NCBI GenBank assembly: GCA_028279475.1
Contig: JANQNR010000009.1
Span: forward strand, 1-35,696
DNA from: Rickettsiales bacterium
GTDB taxonomy: Bacteria; Pseudomonadota; Alphaproteobacteria; Rickettsiales; UBA998
DNA length: 35,696 nt
Direction: 5' to 3'
The notes under the pieces are model-generated. The model saw only the letters and a program-made list of their open reading frames with translations, did not search any database and was not told the DNA's origin. Shown one piece after another: positions 26,429 through 34,593 of this stretch (the stretch's first letter is position 1; each line of letters starts with the position of its first letter). The translations under genes were made by a program, and so were the position numbers.

Positions 26429-26878
26429 ATGATTAAAATTGAACAACCTTCATCATTATCACCCTCTTCCCGATCTCATAGGAAAAAATCCGGAGAAACG
26501 AGTGATAGTGGCAGCTTTTCTGATATTATGGATAGCTTCAGTGAAGTAGATTCCGCACAGCAATCCCCGCCATCTGATGCCACCGCCACAACCTCTCCGA
26601 TTGCGACATTGGATGGATTATTGTCCATCCAGGAAGTCAACGAAGATGTGCTGCGCCGCCGTCAGCAAATTGATAAAGCACACCATTTACTCGACACATT
26701 AGAATCTTTACGCACAGCTCTGCTCGCCGGAATGATTCCAGCCCACCTGCTACGTGACATTGAACAACGCATGGCAGACATGAAACGAGAACCAATCGCT
26801 TCAGAACTCATAGAAATTATTGATGATATTGAACTGCGCGCCGCCGTTGAACTGGCAAAATGGCGCATGCAGCGTTAA
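26429..26878 (+). CDS. fliX: Flagellar assembly regulator FliX
   Basis: 149 aa, ATG 26429 with AGGA about seven bases upstream. In Caulobacter, FliX links early flagellar assembly to activity of the sigma-54 activator FlbD. The N-terminal 80 residues are a disordered Ser/Pro/Thr-rich linker. The conserved part is C-terminal: HHLLDTLESLRTALLAGMIPAHLLRDIEQRM, then IIDDIELRAAVELAKWRM, which is the family signature. Divergence from flgI is the same arrangement as in Caulobacter and strengthens the call. flbD itself is not in the window. Confidence 0.87.
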   Translation: MIKIEQPSSLSPSSRSHRKKSGETSDSGSFSDIMDSFSEVDSAQQSPPSDATATTSPIATLDGLLSIQEVNEDVLRRRQQIDKAHHLLDTLESLRTALLAGMIPAHLLRDIEQRMADMKREPIASELIEIIDDIELRAAVELAKWRMQR

Positions 26879-26904
26879 TTTCAGAACTCATAACCCCTTT
26901 TTAC

Positions 26905-27039
26905 GTCATTCCGGCGAAGGCCGGAATCCATAAGTGTATCATCATCCTGACGATACACGTCAGAAAAAGCCTCCTGGCTTTTTTTCCACTGGATTGCCGG
27001 TGTCGCTTGGACTCCTGTCCAAGCGCACGAGGCAATGAC
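26905..27039. repeat. GTCATTCCGG-bounded repeat between convergent genes
   Basis: Begins with GTCATTCCGG (26905-26914) followed closely by CCGGAATCCA and ends with CAATGAC (27033-27039). Near its end is a perfect 9-bp hairpin (27004-27012 with 27017-27025). It belongs to the same terminal-repeat family as 8469-8636, 9158-9342 and 28947-29035, with a different interior, and it encloses the bidirectional terminator at 26964-26985. Confidence 0.65.
26964..26985. terminator. Bidirectional terminator
   Basis: AAAAAGCC (26964-26971), loop TCCT, then GGCTTTTT and two further T (26976-26985). The stem is flanked by A on one side and T on the other, so it can stop both fliX (plus) and the convergent 27065-27508 gene (minus). 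Confidence 0.82.
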
Positions 27040-27064
27040 GGAGCTTTGGGTTGAATCCGTTAGT

Positions 27065-27508
27065 CTAGAATTTATATTCGAATTGCGCCTTCACTTCATT
27101 TAGCTTTACGCGCAGCTTCATTTTAGTTTTTGGAGCAATTGATAGCGTACTACGAATGTTACGCTGCTTGGCATCGATATTCACGTTGAACAATTCATGC
27201 AACCGCACTTTCAGTCCTGCCCAGGTCTCGCGTTGATAGCCATCCTGCTGTAACGACGGGTAGGAATGTTCATGCCAGTAATCTTCTATCGGGTCTTCCG
27301 GTTCATCCTGACCAATCGCTACATACGGGCTAACACGCCCTGCTTCCAGATTATACTGAAGGTAACGACTATCATGACTTTGAATAAACATGGAATCGAG
27401 TGGTAATGGCGAAGTAGTGCTTGTTGGGATTTCTTCCAGGGCGGCACAGGGAGTGGCCAACAGCAGAACCGCCACACACCCGCTAATATGATATTTTTTA
27501 CCGCTCAT
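27065..27508 (-). CDS. Hypothetical exported protein
   Basis: 147 aa, ATG 27508 with GAGG six to seven bases upstream. A signal peptide covers residues 1 to about 23 (KKYHISGCVAVLLLATPCAA), with predicted cleavage before LEEIP. The mature part is polar. Its last ~45 residues alternate hydrophobic and charged residues (IRSTLSIAPKTKMKLRVKL, VKAQFEYKF) and end in Phe, a pattern of beta strands and of outer-membrane barrel C-termini. At about 124 mature residues it would be a small barrel or a periplasmic protein. No family recognised. Confidence 0.65.
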   Translation of the reverse strand: MSGKKYHISGCVAVLLLATPCAALEEIPTSTTSPLPLDSMFIQSHDSRYLQYNLEAGRVSPYVAIGQDEPEDPIEDYWHEHSYPSLQQDGYQRETWAGLKVRLHELFNVNIDAKQRNIRSTLSIAPKTKMKLRVKLNEVKAQFEYKF

Positions 27509-27717
27509 TTTTTGCCTCTGTGTTAATTATAGCACATTTTAACTGCAAATAAAAGCGTAATCGCGAACAGGTATTTGTGTTTAATTTATATAAAACAATG
27601 TGATAAATGCCACTCTTTGACTAGAGACGATAAGTTAACTTGTGCCCACCTATTTATACAAAATATTAATGTTTTACCCCTATTCTTTCACAATATTCAT
27701 TTATCCGGAGGTTTTCC

Positions 27718-28260
27718 ATGCGCCATAAAACTTGTATTACCAAATCATTGGTGGCCGGGGTCGTTGCCACCATGCTCATTACACCCACATCACTAAGCGC
27801 TCATGAAGCGGATGCAGGAAACTTTAAAGAACGCATGAAGCAGCGATACGAGTCTGCCTCACCGGAACAAAAGGCACGCATTGACAAACGCCGAGAAGCG
27901 ATGAAAGGACTATCCAAGGAAGAGCGTAAGGAGAAAATGCAGCAATTCCGCGAGCAGCGTCAGGAATATCGCGAAGAGAAGGCAGAACACCGAGAGGACA
28001 AGAAAGAGCGCGTGTCAGATCGTCGTGAAGAGAAACGTGAGAAAATCTCAGAACGCCGGGATGAACGTAAAGAACACACAAAAGATCGCCGCGAAGAAAA
28101 GCGTGAAAAAGCCTCGCAAAGACGGGAAGATAAGAAAGAGCGCACGTCCGAGCGTCGTGACAATGCGAAAGAGCGGCGTCAGGAAGCAAAATCTCAAAAG
28201 AAAGCACGCGTAGCTGAAAAACGCTCTCAGGCGCAGGCACGCAAAACCAAGCAGCGCTAA
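27718..28260 (+). CDS. Secreted Lys/Arg/Glu-rich 22-residue repeat protein
   Basis: 180 aa, ATG 27718 with GGAGG seven bases upstream. A signal peptide (1-28, ending SLSA) precedes HEADAG. Residues 35-100 are a charged helix (SPEQKARIDKRREAMKGLSKEERKEKM). Residues 102-167 are three 22-residue units beginning RREEKREKIS, RREEKREKAS and RRDNAKERRQ, almost pure Arg, Lys, Glu, Asp, Ser. A half unit (REDKKERVSD) precedes them. The array should form a long single alpha-helix or coiled coil in the periplasm or outside. No known family; a structural spacer or polyanion/metal binding are guesses. Confidence 0.72.
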   Translation: MRHKTCITKSLVAGVVATMLITPTSLSAHEADAGNFKERMKQRYESASPEQKARIDKRREAMKGLSKEERKEKMQQFREQRQEYREEKAEHREDKKERVSDRREEKREKISERRDERKEHTKDRREEKREKASQRREDKKERTSERRDNAKERRQEAKSQKKARVAEKRSQAQARKTKQR

Positions 28261-28346
28261 ACATCCTCCTACTATCTCCACTTGGCAACTTCCAATCCGG
28301 CGGTTAGAGTGCGTTCCACTTAACAGTGTAACGACCGGAGTAATAC

Positions 28347-28919
28347 ATGACCGCCATGCCAGAATATATCCAGCAGCCCAGTGCCTGGGAGCGCTTACGC
28401 AGCATTATTGCAGAAAAATCATTCATCCGTGACGGAGAATTCACACTCGCTTCGGGTGAAGCCAGCAACTTTTTCTTCGATATGAAGATGACCTTGCTGG
28501 ATCCTGAGGGTGCGGCACTTGCTGCTGAGCTTATTCTGGACATGATTACCTCCTATGCTGCCCGTGCTGTTGCCGGACTAGAACTGGGAGCATGCCCCAT
28601 CGTCTCTGCCGTCAGTGTATTGAGTGCAAGTACACCCCATCCTGTTGCCGGTGCCTACATCCGCAAAACACCGAAAAAGCGCGGCACACAAAAGATGGTG
28701 GAAGGGCTGGAACTGCAATCCGGTGACCGTGTGGTTATGGTGGAAGATGTCACCACCAAAGGCGGTTCCGTATTACAGGCCGTGGATGAAGTCGAAAAGC
28801 TGGGATGCGAGGTGGTCTGCATCATTTCTATTGTTGACCGCCTCAGCGGCGCACGGGAACTGATTGAAGGCAAAGGCTACATCTTTTCACCACTCTTCAC
28901 TAAAGACGATTTCCGCTAA
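28347..28919 (+). CDS. pyrE: Orotate phosphoribosyltransferase
   Basis: 190 aa. PyrE joins orotate to PRPP to make orotidine monophosphate in UMP synthesis. The substrate loop FTLASGEASNFFFDMK, the KKRGTQKMVEG segment and the PRPP-binding VVMVEDVTTKGGS (about residues 129-141) are present. Length fits the short alphaproteobacterial form. ATG 28347 and ATG 28356 are both possible. It stands alone, separated from the following gene by a GTCATTCCGG repeat. Pyrimidine self-synthesis is retained in many but not all host-associated alphaproteobacteria. Confidence 0.92.
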   Translation: MTAMPEYIQQPSAWERLRSIIAEKSFIRDGEFTLASGEASNFFFDMKMTLLDPEGAALAAELILDMITSYAARAVAGLELGACPIVSAVSVLSASTPHPVAGAYIRKTPKKRGTQKMVEGLELQSGDRVVMVEDVTTKGGSVLQAVDEVEKLGCEVVCIISIVDRLSGARELIEGKGYIFSPLFTKDDFR

Positions 28920-28946
28920 ATATAAGGTGTGCCACTATCTAATGCC

Positions 28947-29035
28947 GTCATTCCGGACAAGCGATAAGCGCGATCCGGAATCCATGGTGGTTCTTGCTCG
29001 TTGATAGATGGATTCCGGGTCAAGCCCGGAATGAC
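28947..29035. repeat. GTCATTCCGG-bounded inverted repeat
   Basis: 89 bp with perfect ends GTCATTCCGG (28947-28956) and CCGGAATGAC (29026-29035). Inside, CCGGAATCCAT (28975-28985) pairs with ATGGATTCCGG (29008-29018), giving a long cruciform. It is the simplest and most symmetric copy of the family in this window. It lies between pyrE and the 29117 gene with no coding content. Confidence 0.8.
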
Positions 29036-29116
29036 GAAGGTGAGGCATGTGTTCACATGTACGCACTCAAGCCTTACATACGAATCATTTGGCATCGTTA
29101 TTGCATTAATGCATGC

Positions 29117-29707
29117 ATGAATGACATCACGACATTAGTGCCGCATACGTTGCCAGGTGCTTCTAACCAGCAATCCACCAGCGAACCTGCGCTATTTGGT
29201 GGTGATGGTATCGGCCTCGATGACGTGGTCGACGTCATCAACCCGCTACAACATATTCCATTTGTCTCCCATCTTTACCGCGCCGCTACTGGAGATACGC
29301 TCTCCATGGGTGCGCAGATGATTGGTGGCGGGGTGTTCGGAGGCGTCATTGGCGCCGCCTCATCATTTGTAACTGCCGTGGTTGAAGAAGCCACCGGCGA
29401 GCCACTATTGGACACAGCGCTTAATGCGCTGACGCCTGATGCTCCTCAGAAAACATCTGCACTGTATGGTGCACTTCCGGGTGATACCCTAGTGCCGGAT
29501 CAGGGAGAAGCCTTTGTTGCGATGGTACAGGCAGGTGCATTCCAACCCGAAGCCACACCTGAAGCAACCACGCAAGCCGCCCCTACTCCACCAACGCCCA
29601 ACCTGGCATTACGATCCTATCGTGACGAGGCACTGGGACTGACCAATACGGACAAGCAGCGGCAACTGGCCGCCGATATGCAGCAGGAACTAGCGCGGCT
29701 TGTCTAA
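29117..29707 (+). CDS. Conserved-type hypothetical protein with Gly-rich hydrophobic core
   Basis: 196 aa from ATG 29117; longer in-frame starts run back into the repeat at 28947-29035 and are rejected. The core reads VDVINPLQHIPFVSHLYRAATGDTLS followed by a Gly/Ala-rich hydrophobic stretch (GAQMIGGGVFGGVIGAASSFV, about 75-95). I recall similar 'NPLQHIP...YR..TGD' proteins as uncharacterised in alphaproteobacteria. The C-terminal third has a Pro/Thr/Ala-rich linker and a short helical end. Its 3' end overlaps the convergent gene by 18 bases. Function unknown. Confidence 0.65.
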   Translation: MNDITTLVPHTLPGASNQQSTSEPALFGGDGIGLDDVVDVINPLQHIPFVSHLYRAATGDTLSMGAQMIGGGVFGGVIGAASSFVTAVVEEATGEPLLDTALNALTPDAPQKTSALYGALPGDTLVPDQGEAFVAMVQAGAFQPEATPEATTQAAPTPPTPNLALRSYRDEALGLTNTDKQRQLAADMQQELARLV

Positions 29708-30178
29708 AGAAGCTGGCGTATCCGTCAATGCCGGTATATCCTGAGGCACGACAATATCCTCCGAACGCTCGCGGCTATCAAGGGTGATCTCCTGACGCTG
29801 CAATGGCGGCAAATCCAGCTTGCCTGAAGTAGATGGCACGAGTATTTCCATGGATGCACTATTCTCACGAAGCGATGGCGTTTCCAGTGTCGTACGGCGC
29901 TCACGTTCCTGCTCCCGCTGCGGTGCACCACGCTCGCGTCTTCTTGGTGGCGGTGCGGTTCGGGACGGTGCTTCATGCGCCTGAGAAGCACCCAGCGCCG
30001 TCTTCGCACCGCCAACCAGTAAAATCCCGGCCAGCCCCATCAGCACCATAGGGATCATCCCAAATCCCATCAGGAACATACCGCCAATAATCAGCGCCAT
30101 GATCCACGCGCCATTATCGGCAAGGAATCCTCCGATATCCTTCAGTAGATTATTGTCGCCCTTCTGTTTTCTTTTCAT
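29690..30178 (-). CDS. Hypothetical membrane protein with disordered tail
   Basis: 162 aa, ATG 30178, no clear Shine-Dalgarno. One or two membrane helices (about residues 22-58: GAWIMALIIGGMFLMGFGMIPMVLMGLAGILLVGG) follow a basic N-terminus. The remaining ~100 residues are Arg/Glu/Pro-rich and probably disordered (APPPRRRERGAPQREQERERR). Positive residues flank both sides, so topology is uncertain. It overlaps the previous gene tail to tail and is divergent from dxs, 139 bases away. No family recognised. Confidence 0.6.
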   Translation of the reverse strand: MKRKQKGDNNLLKDIGGFLADNGAWIMALIIGGMFLMGFGMIPMVLMGLAGILLVGGAKTALGASQAHEAPSRTAPPPRRRERGAPQREQERERRTTLETPSLRENSASMEILVPSTSGKLDLPPLQRQEITLDSRERSEDIVVPQDIPALTDTPASLDKPR

Positions 30179-30317
30179 ATGCTATAAGCATGCCGCGCGG
30201 TTAATATCATATCAATAGGTTACTCTATCATAATTAGCTGATCGACGGTATGACACTTTCGTGAAAGAATCCGCACAACTACTTGCCACATAGTACGGAG
30301 CACGGTACACCTAGCCA

Positions 30318-32231
30318 ATGGAAACCCCGTTGTTAGACACAATACACGATCCGTCAGACCTGCGAAAACTGCCTTCCTCTCAGCTTCCGGCGCTGGCCGA
30401 GGAATTGCGGCAGGAGTTGATTGATGTCGTCTCACAAACCGGCGGGCATTTGGGAGCGGGGCTTGGCGTGATCGAACTAACCATTGCCCTGCATTACGTC
30501 TTTAATACGCCTGATGACAAACTAATCTGGGATGTCGGGCACCAGGCCTACCCACATAAAATCCTGACCGGACGGCGTGATCATATGCCTACATTGCGTC
30601 AGGAAGGCGGGCTTTCCGGCTTTTGTAAGCGTGATGAAAGCCCCTACGATGTGTTTGGCGCCGGACATAGCTCTACTTCCATTTCCGCCGCGCTTGGCAT
30701 GGCAATAGCGCGTGATCTGAAAGGCAAAGATCATGAAATCGTCGCTGTGATTGGTGACGGAGCGATGAGCGCCGGCATGGCCTATGAGGCGCTTAATAAT
30801 GCTGGGGCACTTAAAAGCCGTATGACCGTGATTCTCAATGACAATGAAATGTCCATTGCCCCGGCGGTTGGCGCCATGAGCAATCATCTCTCCCGTCTGA
30901 CTGCCTCAGAGAGCTATCAGCAATTCCGAGACATCGGCAAACATATCGCCGAACATTTCCCGGAACCGCTACGTCAGGCCGCTCGTCGTGCCGAGCGATA
31001 CGCACGAGGTGTCGGTGTTGGCGGTGGATCAATTTTTGAAGAACTAGGCATGTATTATATCGGCCCGATTGACGGCCATAATTTGGAGCATCTGCTCTCC
31101 GTCTTATATAAAGTGAAAACACTGGAACACGATAAACCGCTATTGATCCATGTGGTAACCGAAAAGGGAAAAGGCTTTACCCCGGCGGAAGATAATCACG
31201 AAAAATATCATGGCGTCAGCCGCTTCGACCCAGCCTCCGGCAAATTACACAAATCCTCTCCCAAAGCCCCGACTTATACCAATGTATTTGCTGACACGCT
31301 CATCAAAGAGGCAGAGAAAGACGAGAGCATTGTTGCCATTACCGCCGCCATGCCCTCCGGCACTGGCCTCAACAAATTCGCAGAAGCCTTTCCTGAGCGC
31401 TGCTTTGACGTTGGCATTGCCGAACAGCATGCCGTGACCTTTGCTGCCGGGCTCGCACTGGAAGGGATCAAGCCCTTTGTTGCCATTTATTCGACCTTCC
31501 TGCAACGTGCGTACGACCAGATTGTGCATGATGTAGCCATTCAGAACTTACCGGTTCGTTTCGCCATTGACCGTGCCGGACTGGTCGGCGCTGATGGTGC
31601 CACGCATGCCGGCATGTTTGATATTGCCTATCTGTGCTGCCTGCCGAATATGGTGGTGATGGCCGCTGGGGATGAAGCCGAACTGGCCTCCATGGTACAT
31701 ACCGCCGCCCTCCATGACACCTCCCCCATCGCTTTTCGTTATCCTCGTGGTGAAGGGCTGGGCATTACGCTACCAGATACACCGCAGCGGCTGGACATTG
31801 GTAAGGGACGTATCTTGCGTGAGCCGCGCAACGCGTCAGTCGCTATCCTGAATTTTGGCGGACGTCTGAAAGCCTGCCTCACTGCCTGCGATGAACTGGA
31901 AGCACAAGGCATCCCGGTAACACTTGCCGATGCCCGCTTTGCCAAGCCACTGGATGAATCCCTGCTATTGTCATTAGTGCAGCGACATGACCATCTAATA
32001 ACGATAGAAGAAGGAAGCTGTGGCGGTTTTAGCACACAGGTGTTTCATACAGTGACACGTCTTGCTTCACACCGGTTACATGCGCTGTGCCCTCTGACAT
32101 TGCCGGATCAATTCCAATCGCATGGGGTGCCGGAGACCCTTTATGCAGATGCTGGACTGGATACCGAATCCCTTGTATTGCACATAGAAAACTTGGTAAA
32201 AAGCGAAAAAAAATCTTTTAACACCATGTAA
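30318..32231 (+). CDS. dxs: 1-deoxy-D-xylulose-5-phosphate synthase
   Basis: 637 aa, full family length. Dxs uses thiamine diphosphate to condense pyruvate with glyceraldehyde-3-phosphate, the first step of the non-mevalonate isoprenoid route. Landmarks: [14 protein letters not shown] near 40-55, [16 protein letters not shown], the ThDP/Mg motif [16 protein letters not shown] starting at residue 146, and the catalytic Glu369 in [15 protein letters not shown], matching E. coli Glu370. The C-terminal transketolase domain ends normally. ATG 30318 has no strong Shine-Dalgarno. The hairpin at 32272-32296 may end its transcript. Confidence 0.97.
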   Translation: METPLLDTIHDPSDLRKLPSSQLPALAEELRQELIDVVSQTGGHLGAGLGVIELTIALHYVFNTPDDKLIWDVGHQAYPHKILTGRRDHMPTLRQEGGLSGFCKRDESPYDVFGAGHSSTSISAALGMAIARDLKGKDHEIVAVIGDGAMSAGMAYEALNNAGALKSRMTVILNDNEMSIAPAVGAMSNHLSRLTASESYQQFRDIGKHIAEHFPEPLRQAARRAERYARGVGVGGGSIFEELGMYYIGPIDGHNLEHLLSVLYKVKTLEHDKPLLIHVVTEKGKGFTPAEDNHEKYHGVSRFDPASGKLHKSSPKAPTYTNVFADTLIKEAEKDESIVAITAAMPSGTGLNKFAEAFPERCFDVGIAEQHAVTFAAGLALEGIKPFVAIYSTFLQRAYDQIVHDVAIQNLPVRFAIDRAGLVGADGATHAGMFDIAYLCCLPNMVVMAAGDEAELASMVHTAALHDTSPIAFRYPRGEGLGITLPDTPQRLDIGKGRILREPRNASVAILNFGGRLKACLTACDELEAQGIPVTLADARFAKPLDESLLLSLVQRHDHLITIEEGSCGGFSTQVFHTVTRLASHRLHALCPLTLPDQFQSHGVPETLYADAGLDTESLVLHIENLVKSEKKSFNTM

Positions 32232-32271
32232 TAAAATAAATATTTACTCATTTTCTATATGTATAAATAGC

Positions 32272-32296
32272 CTGTCATGCAAATAATGCATGATAG
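32272..32296 (+). terminator. Hairpin after dxs, possible terminator
   Basis: CTGTCATGCA and TGCATGATAG pair as a 10-bp stem (one G-T) around an AATAA loop. Only a short T-rich stretch (CGTTTCATT) follows, so termination is plausible but not strong. It precedes the 54-aa lipoprotein gene and could instead be a leader structure. Confidence 0.4.
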
Positions 32297-32372
32297 CGTT
32301 TCATTCCTGTCGGTTCTCATTTTTGCCACACCCCATATATAGTGAAAGCAACAGCAACAAGGAGGAATATCT

Positions 32373-32537
32373 ATGCGCTGTATGCTGACTGTATCGATGA
32401 TTTTCTTACTGGGAGGTTGCACTCAGACCTCATCCTATCAGGTATCATCCACGGGATGGGACTCATTCCAGTATGCCGACCCGTTTGTGAAACCGAATTA
32501 TGGCCCCATAAGAAGCCTGACACCAGGCATTCACTAA
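32373..32537 (+). CDS. Small lipoprotein, 54 aa
   Basis: ATG 32373 has a near-perfect AAGGAGG at 32359-32365, seven bases upstream. A very short signal (MRCMLTVSMIFLLGGC) ends in a lipobox LGGC with Cys16. The mature peptide of 39 residues is polar and aromatic (TGWDSFQYADPFVKPNYGPI) and ends SLTPGIH. Tyr/Trp/Pro/Gly-rich short lipoproteins of this sort are typically unannotated. It is flanked by dxs and rsmB without overlap. Function unknown. Confidence 0.65.
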   Translation: MRCMLTVSMIFLLGGCTQTSSYQVSSTGWDSFQYADPFVKPNYGPIRSLTPGIH

Positions 32538-32648
32538 GCTCCGTAACAGACCTAGCATACATAGCATTGTGGTATGTTTACAGATGGTGCATTGCCATCC
32601 TAACGACTTTATTCTTTTATCATAATATTTCGTTGTTATAAGCACTGT

Positions 32649-33947
32649 ATGCAACCTGCCGCTCACATTGCTGCTACGATTGATGTGCTTGAAACCTATT
32701 TTACATCACAATGTAGCTCACATGGCATCCCAGCCGACGCATTGTTAAATCGTTACTTTCGCCAAAGGCGTTATATCGGCTCCAGAGATCGAACGGCCAT
32801 CGCTACACGCTTTTACCATATTCTAAAACATCGGCTGGCACTCACATGGTGGACAGAGCGCGCAAATACTCAGGAAACGGCACGCACACTGACGATTGTA
32901 AGCCTGCGCTTTCATGATGCAATGGACTTTTCCCAAATCCAGGGCCTGTTTTCTGGGAAAGACTATGCCCCCTGCCCACTCACTACCGCCGAGCAGCAAC
33001 TGGTAGCAGCATGTACTGAACATCAGGAATTAGTTCATGATGAGATGCCCAAACACATTGCCATGAATGTACCGGAATGGCTCTTTAATAAGCTTGCGGC
33101 CACGTACGGTGAGACACTGCAGCCATTACTTGCCACGCTTTTGGAAGAAGCCTCTGTCGATATTCGCGTCAATACCCTGAAAGCAACAAAAAAGGATGTA
33201 CTGAGCATGCTTCAGCAAAGCGGTATTGCTGCTACTACCATCTCTCATACTCCCACCAGCATTCGACTGGACAACAGAGCGCCTCTTTCTCATCTGGAAA
33301 CGTTTCGCAAGGGCTGGTTCGAAATACAGGATGCCGGCTCGCAGATTGCTGCAGGATTCGTACAGGCAGCACCAGGAGATATGGTGATTGATTTCTGTGC
33401 CGGCGCGGGAGGAAAGACCCTCTCCATTGCCGCACAGATGCAGAATAAGGGGCGCATCCTTGCATGGGATGTCCATGAACGCCGCTTAAAAGACCTACCC
33501 AAACGCTTAAAACGTGCTGGTGTACATAATGTAAGCTGGCGCGTTATCCAATCGGAGAGCGACCCATGGATCAAACGTCATAAACACAAAGCAGATTGGG
33601 TGCTCACCGATGTTCCCTGCTCCGGTTCCGGCACTTGGCGGCGTAACCCTGATCTGAAATGGCGCATGACCCAGGAAGGACTTACCGAACTCATGGCACT
33701 ACAACAACGTATTCTCAACTCGGCAGCACGGCTGGTGAAGCCGGGAGGACGTCTGGTCTATGTTACGTGCTCCCTGCTACCGGAAGAGAATGAGCAGCAA
33801 ATTGCGCAGTTCTTACGCACACATTCGGATTACGAAATTGAACCAGTGGGTGCCGGGTGCCCCTTCCAGACATTATTACCGCACCAGGAGGACTGTGATG
33901 GCTTCTTTATCGCAACCTTGCGGAGGAAACCACAACAGGATTCATAA
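32649..33947 (+). CDS. rsmB: RsmB/NOP2-family rRNA (cytosine-C5) methyltransferase
   Basis: 432 aa, close to E. coli RsmB (429). Such enzymes methylate cytosines of 16S rRNA using SAM. Residues 1-130 form a helical, NusB-like N-terminal domain (ALLNRYFRQRRYIGSRDRTAIATRFYHIL). The SAM motif DFCAGAGGKTLSIAAQM lies near 248. The two catalytic cysteines are C324 in DVPCSGSGTWRRNPD and C374 in YVTCSLLPEEN. The exact target (C967 or another) cannot be told from sequence. It lies 650 bases from the 16S gene, convergent with it, which may be coincidence. Confidence 0.88.
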   Translation: MQPAAHIAATIDVLETYFTSQCSSHGIPADALLNRYFRQRRYIGSRDRTAIATRFYHILKHRLALTWWTERANTQETARTLTIVSLRFHDAMDFSQIQGLFSGKDYAPCPLTTAEQQLVAACTEHQELVHDEMPKHIAMNVPEWLFNKLAATYGETLQPLLATLLEEASVDIRVNTLKATKKDVLSMLQQSGIAATTISHTPTSIRLDNRAPLSHLETFRKGWFEIQDAGSQIAAGFVQAAPGDMVIDFCAGAGGKTLSIAAQMQNKGRILAWDVHERRLKDLPKRLKRAGVHNVSWRVIQSESDPWIKRHKHKADWVLTDVPCSGSGTWRRNPDLKWRMTQEGLTELMALQQRILNSAARLVKPGGRLVYVTCSLLPEENEQQIAQFLRTHSDYEIEPVGAGCPFQTLLPHQEDCDGFFIATLRRKPQQDS

Positions 33948-34010
33948 ACTGACTTTATCGCTTGAAACCAGTGAAACACAGCGCTATACAGTCTGAGCAT
34001 TTTATAACCG

Positions 34011-34045
34011 ATTCGTTTCATTTCCATATGGAAATAGGAACGAAT
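34011..34045. repeat. Long imperfect palindrome after rsmB
   Basis: ATTCGTT and AACGAAT flank ATTTCCAT/ATGGAAAT, so two arms (7 and 8 bp) pair around a centre at 34027/34028, separated by a small internal loop. A second perfect hairpin TTTCATAC-GGGAT-GTATGAAA follows at 34088-34108. Together they lie between rsmB and tRNA-Thr. No T-run follows either, so they may be operators or RNA processing sites rather than terminators. Confidence 0.45.
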
Positions 34046-34145
34046 GACAGGCTATAACTTCATAATAGCACAACCTTCGGAATGATATTTCATACGGGAT
34101 GTATGAAAATTATCCGAACGTGTTATAAGTTGATGCGCCGTTAGT

Positions 34146-34221
<76 letters not shown>

Positions 34222-34593
34222 GCCTTCGCAGCTTATCGAGCGAAGCGAGATTAACGAGAACGCTGTCGCGCCGTAGTTCCAAGGGAACGAAGGCAGACTT
34301 TCCGCTGCTACGAATCGGCAAGTCTGCCCATTTTTCCCCAGTTATCCCGAATACTACGCCCCATCGTCACGCTGATGCCAGCATCCAGGAGGGGCAACCA
34401 CCGAAATTAGCATACAGTAGATAGAAATATTTATGAAGGAATCCGAAAAACTGATGATAAAAACAATAAGAACGCTTGGGAACGGGCAATACGAGCCGTT
34501 GTCTATTGATTGGGTGGTTTCTGGTCTTTTGTCATTAGTCCTTAGTATTATTAAGGACCAGCGACGGTCGACCAACGACTACCCATATCCTTA
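34222..34593. other. Intergenic region between tRNA-Thr and the 16S 3' end
   Basis: 372 bp with no credible gene and, importantly, no tRNA-Ile, tRNA-Ala or 23S sequence behind the 16S gene. It begins with an inverted repeat GCCTTCG/CGAAGGC (34222-34228 with 34288-34294) enclosing further small stems such as GTTCC-AAG-GGAAC (34276-34288). Near the 16S end is GTCCTTA-N7-TAAGGAC (34538-34558), which may act in 16S 3' processing or termination. A 53-codon open frame at 34433-34594 lacks a Shine-Dalgarno and ends at the 16S boundary. Confidence 0.6.
34292..34335 (+). terminator. Candidate terminator after tRNA-Thr
   Basis: GGCAGACTT (34292-34300) and AAGTCTGCC (34320-34328) form a perfect 9-bp stem with a 19-base loop. 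CA and five T follow at 34331-34335. The layout fits intrinsic termination of the tRNA transcript, though the loop is large. Confidence 0.6.

Noticed and set aside
28018..28218. CRISPR-like or tandem DNA repeat array
   Set aside because: The 66-base periodicity is the coding footprint of a 22-residue protein repeat in a continuous frame, without spacers.
28994..29116. Upstream extension of the 29117 gene
   Set aside because: The extension runs through the GTCATTCCGG repeat, which is non-coding elsewhere; ATG 29117 is the sensible start.
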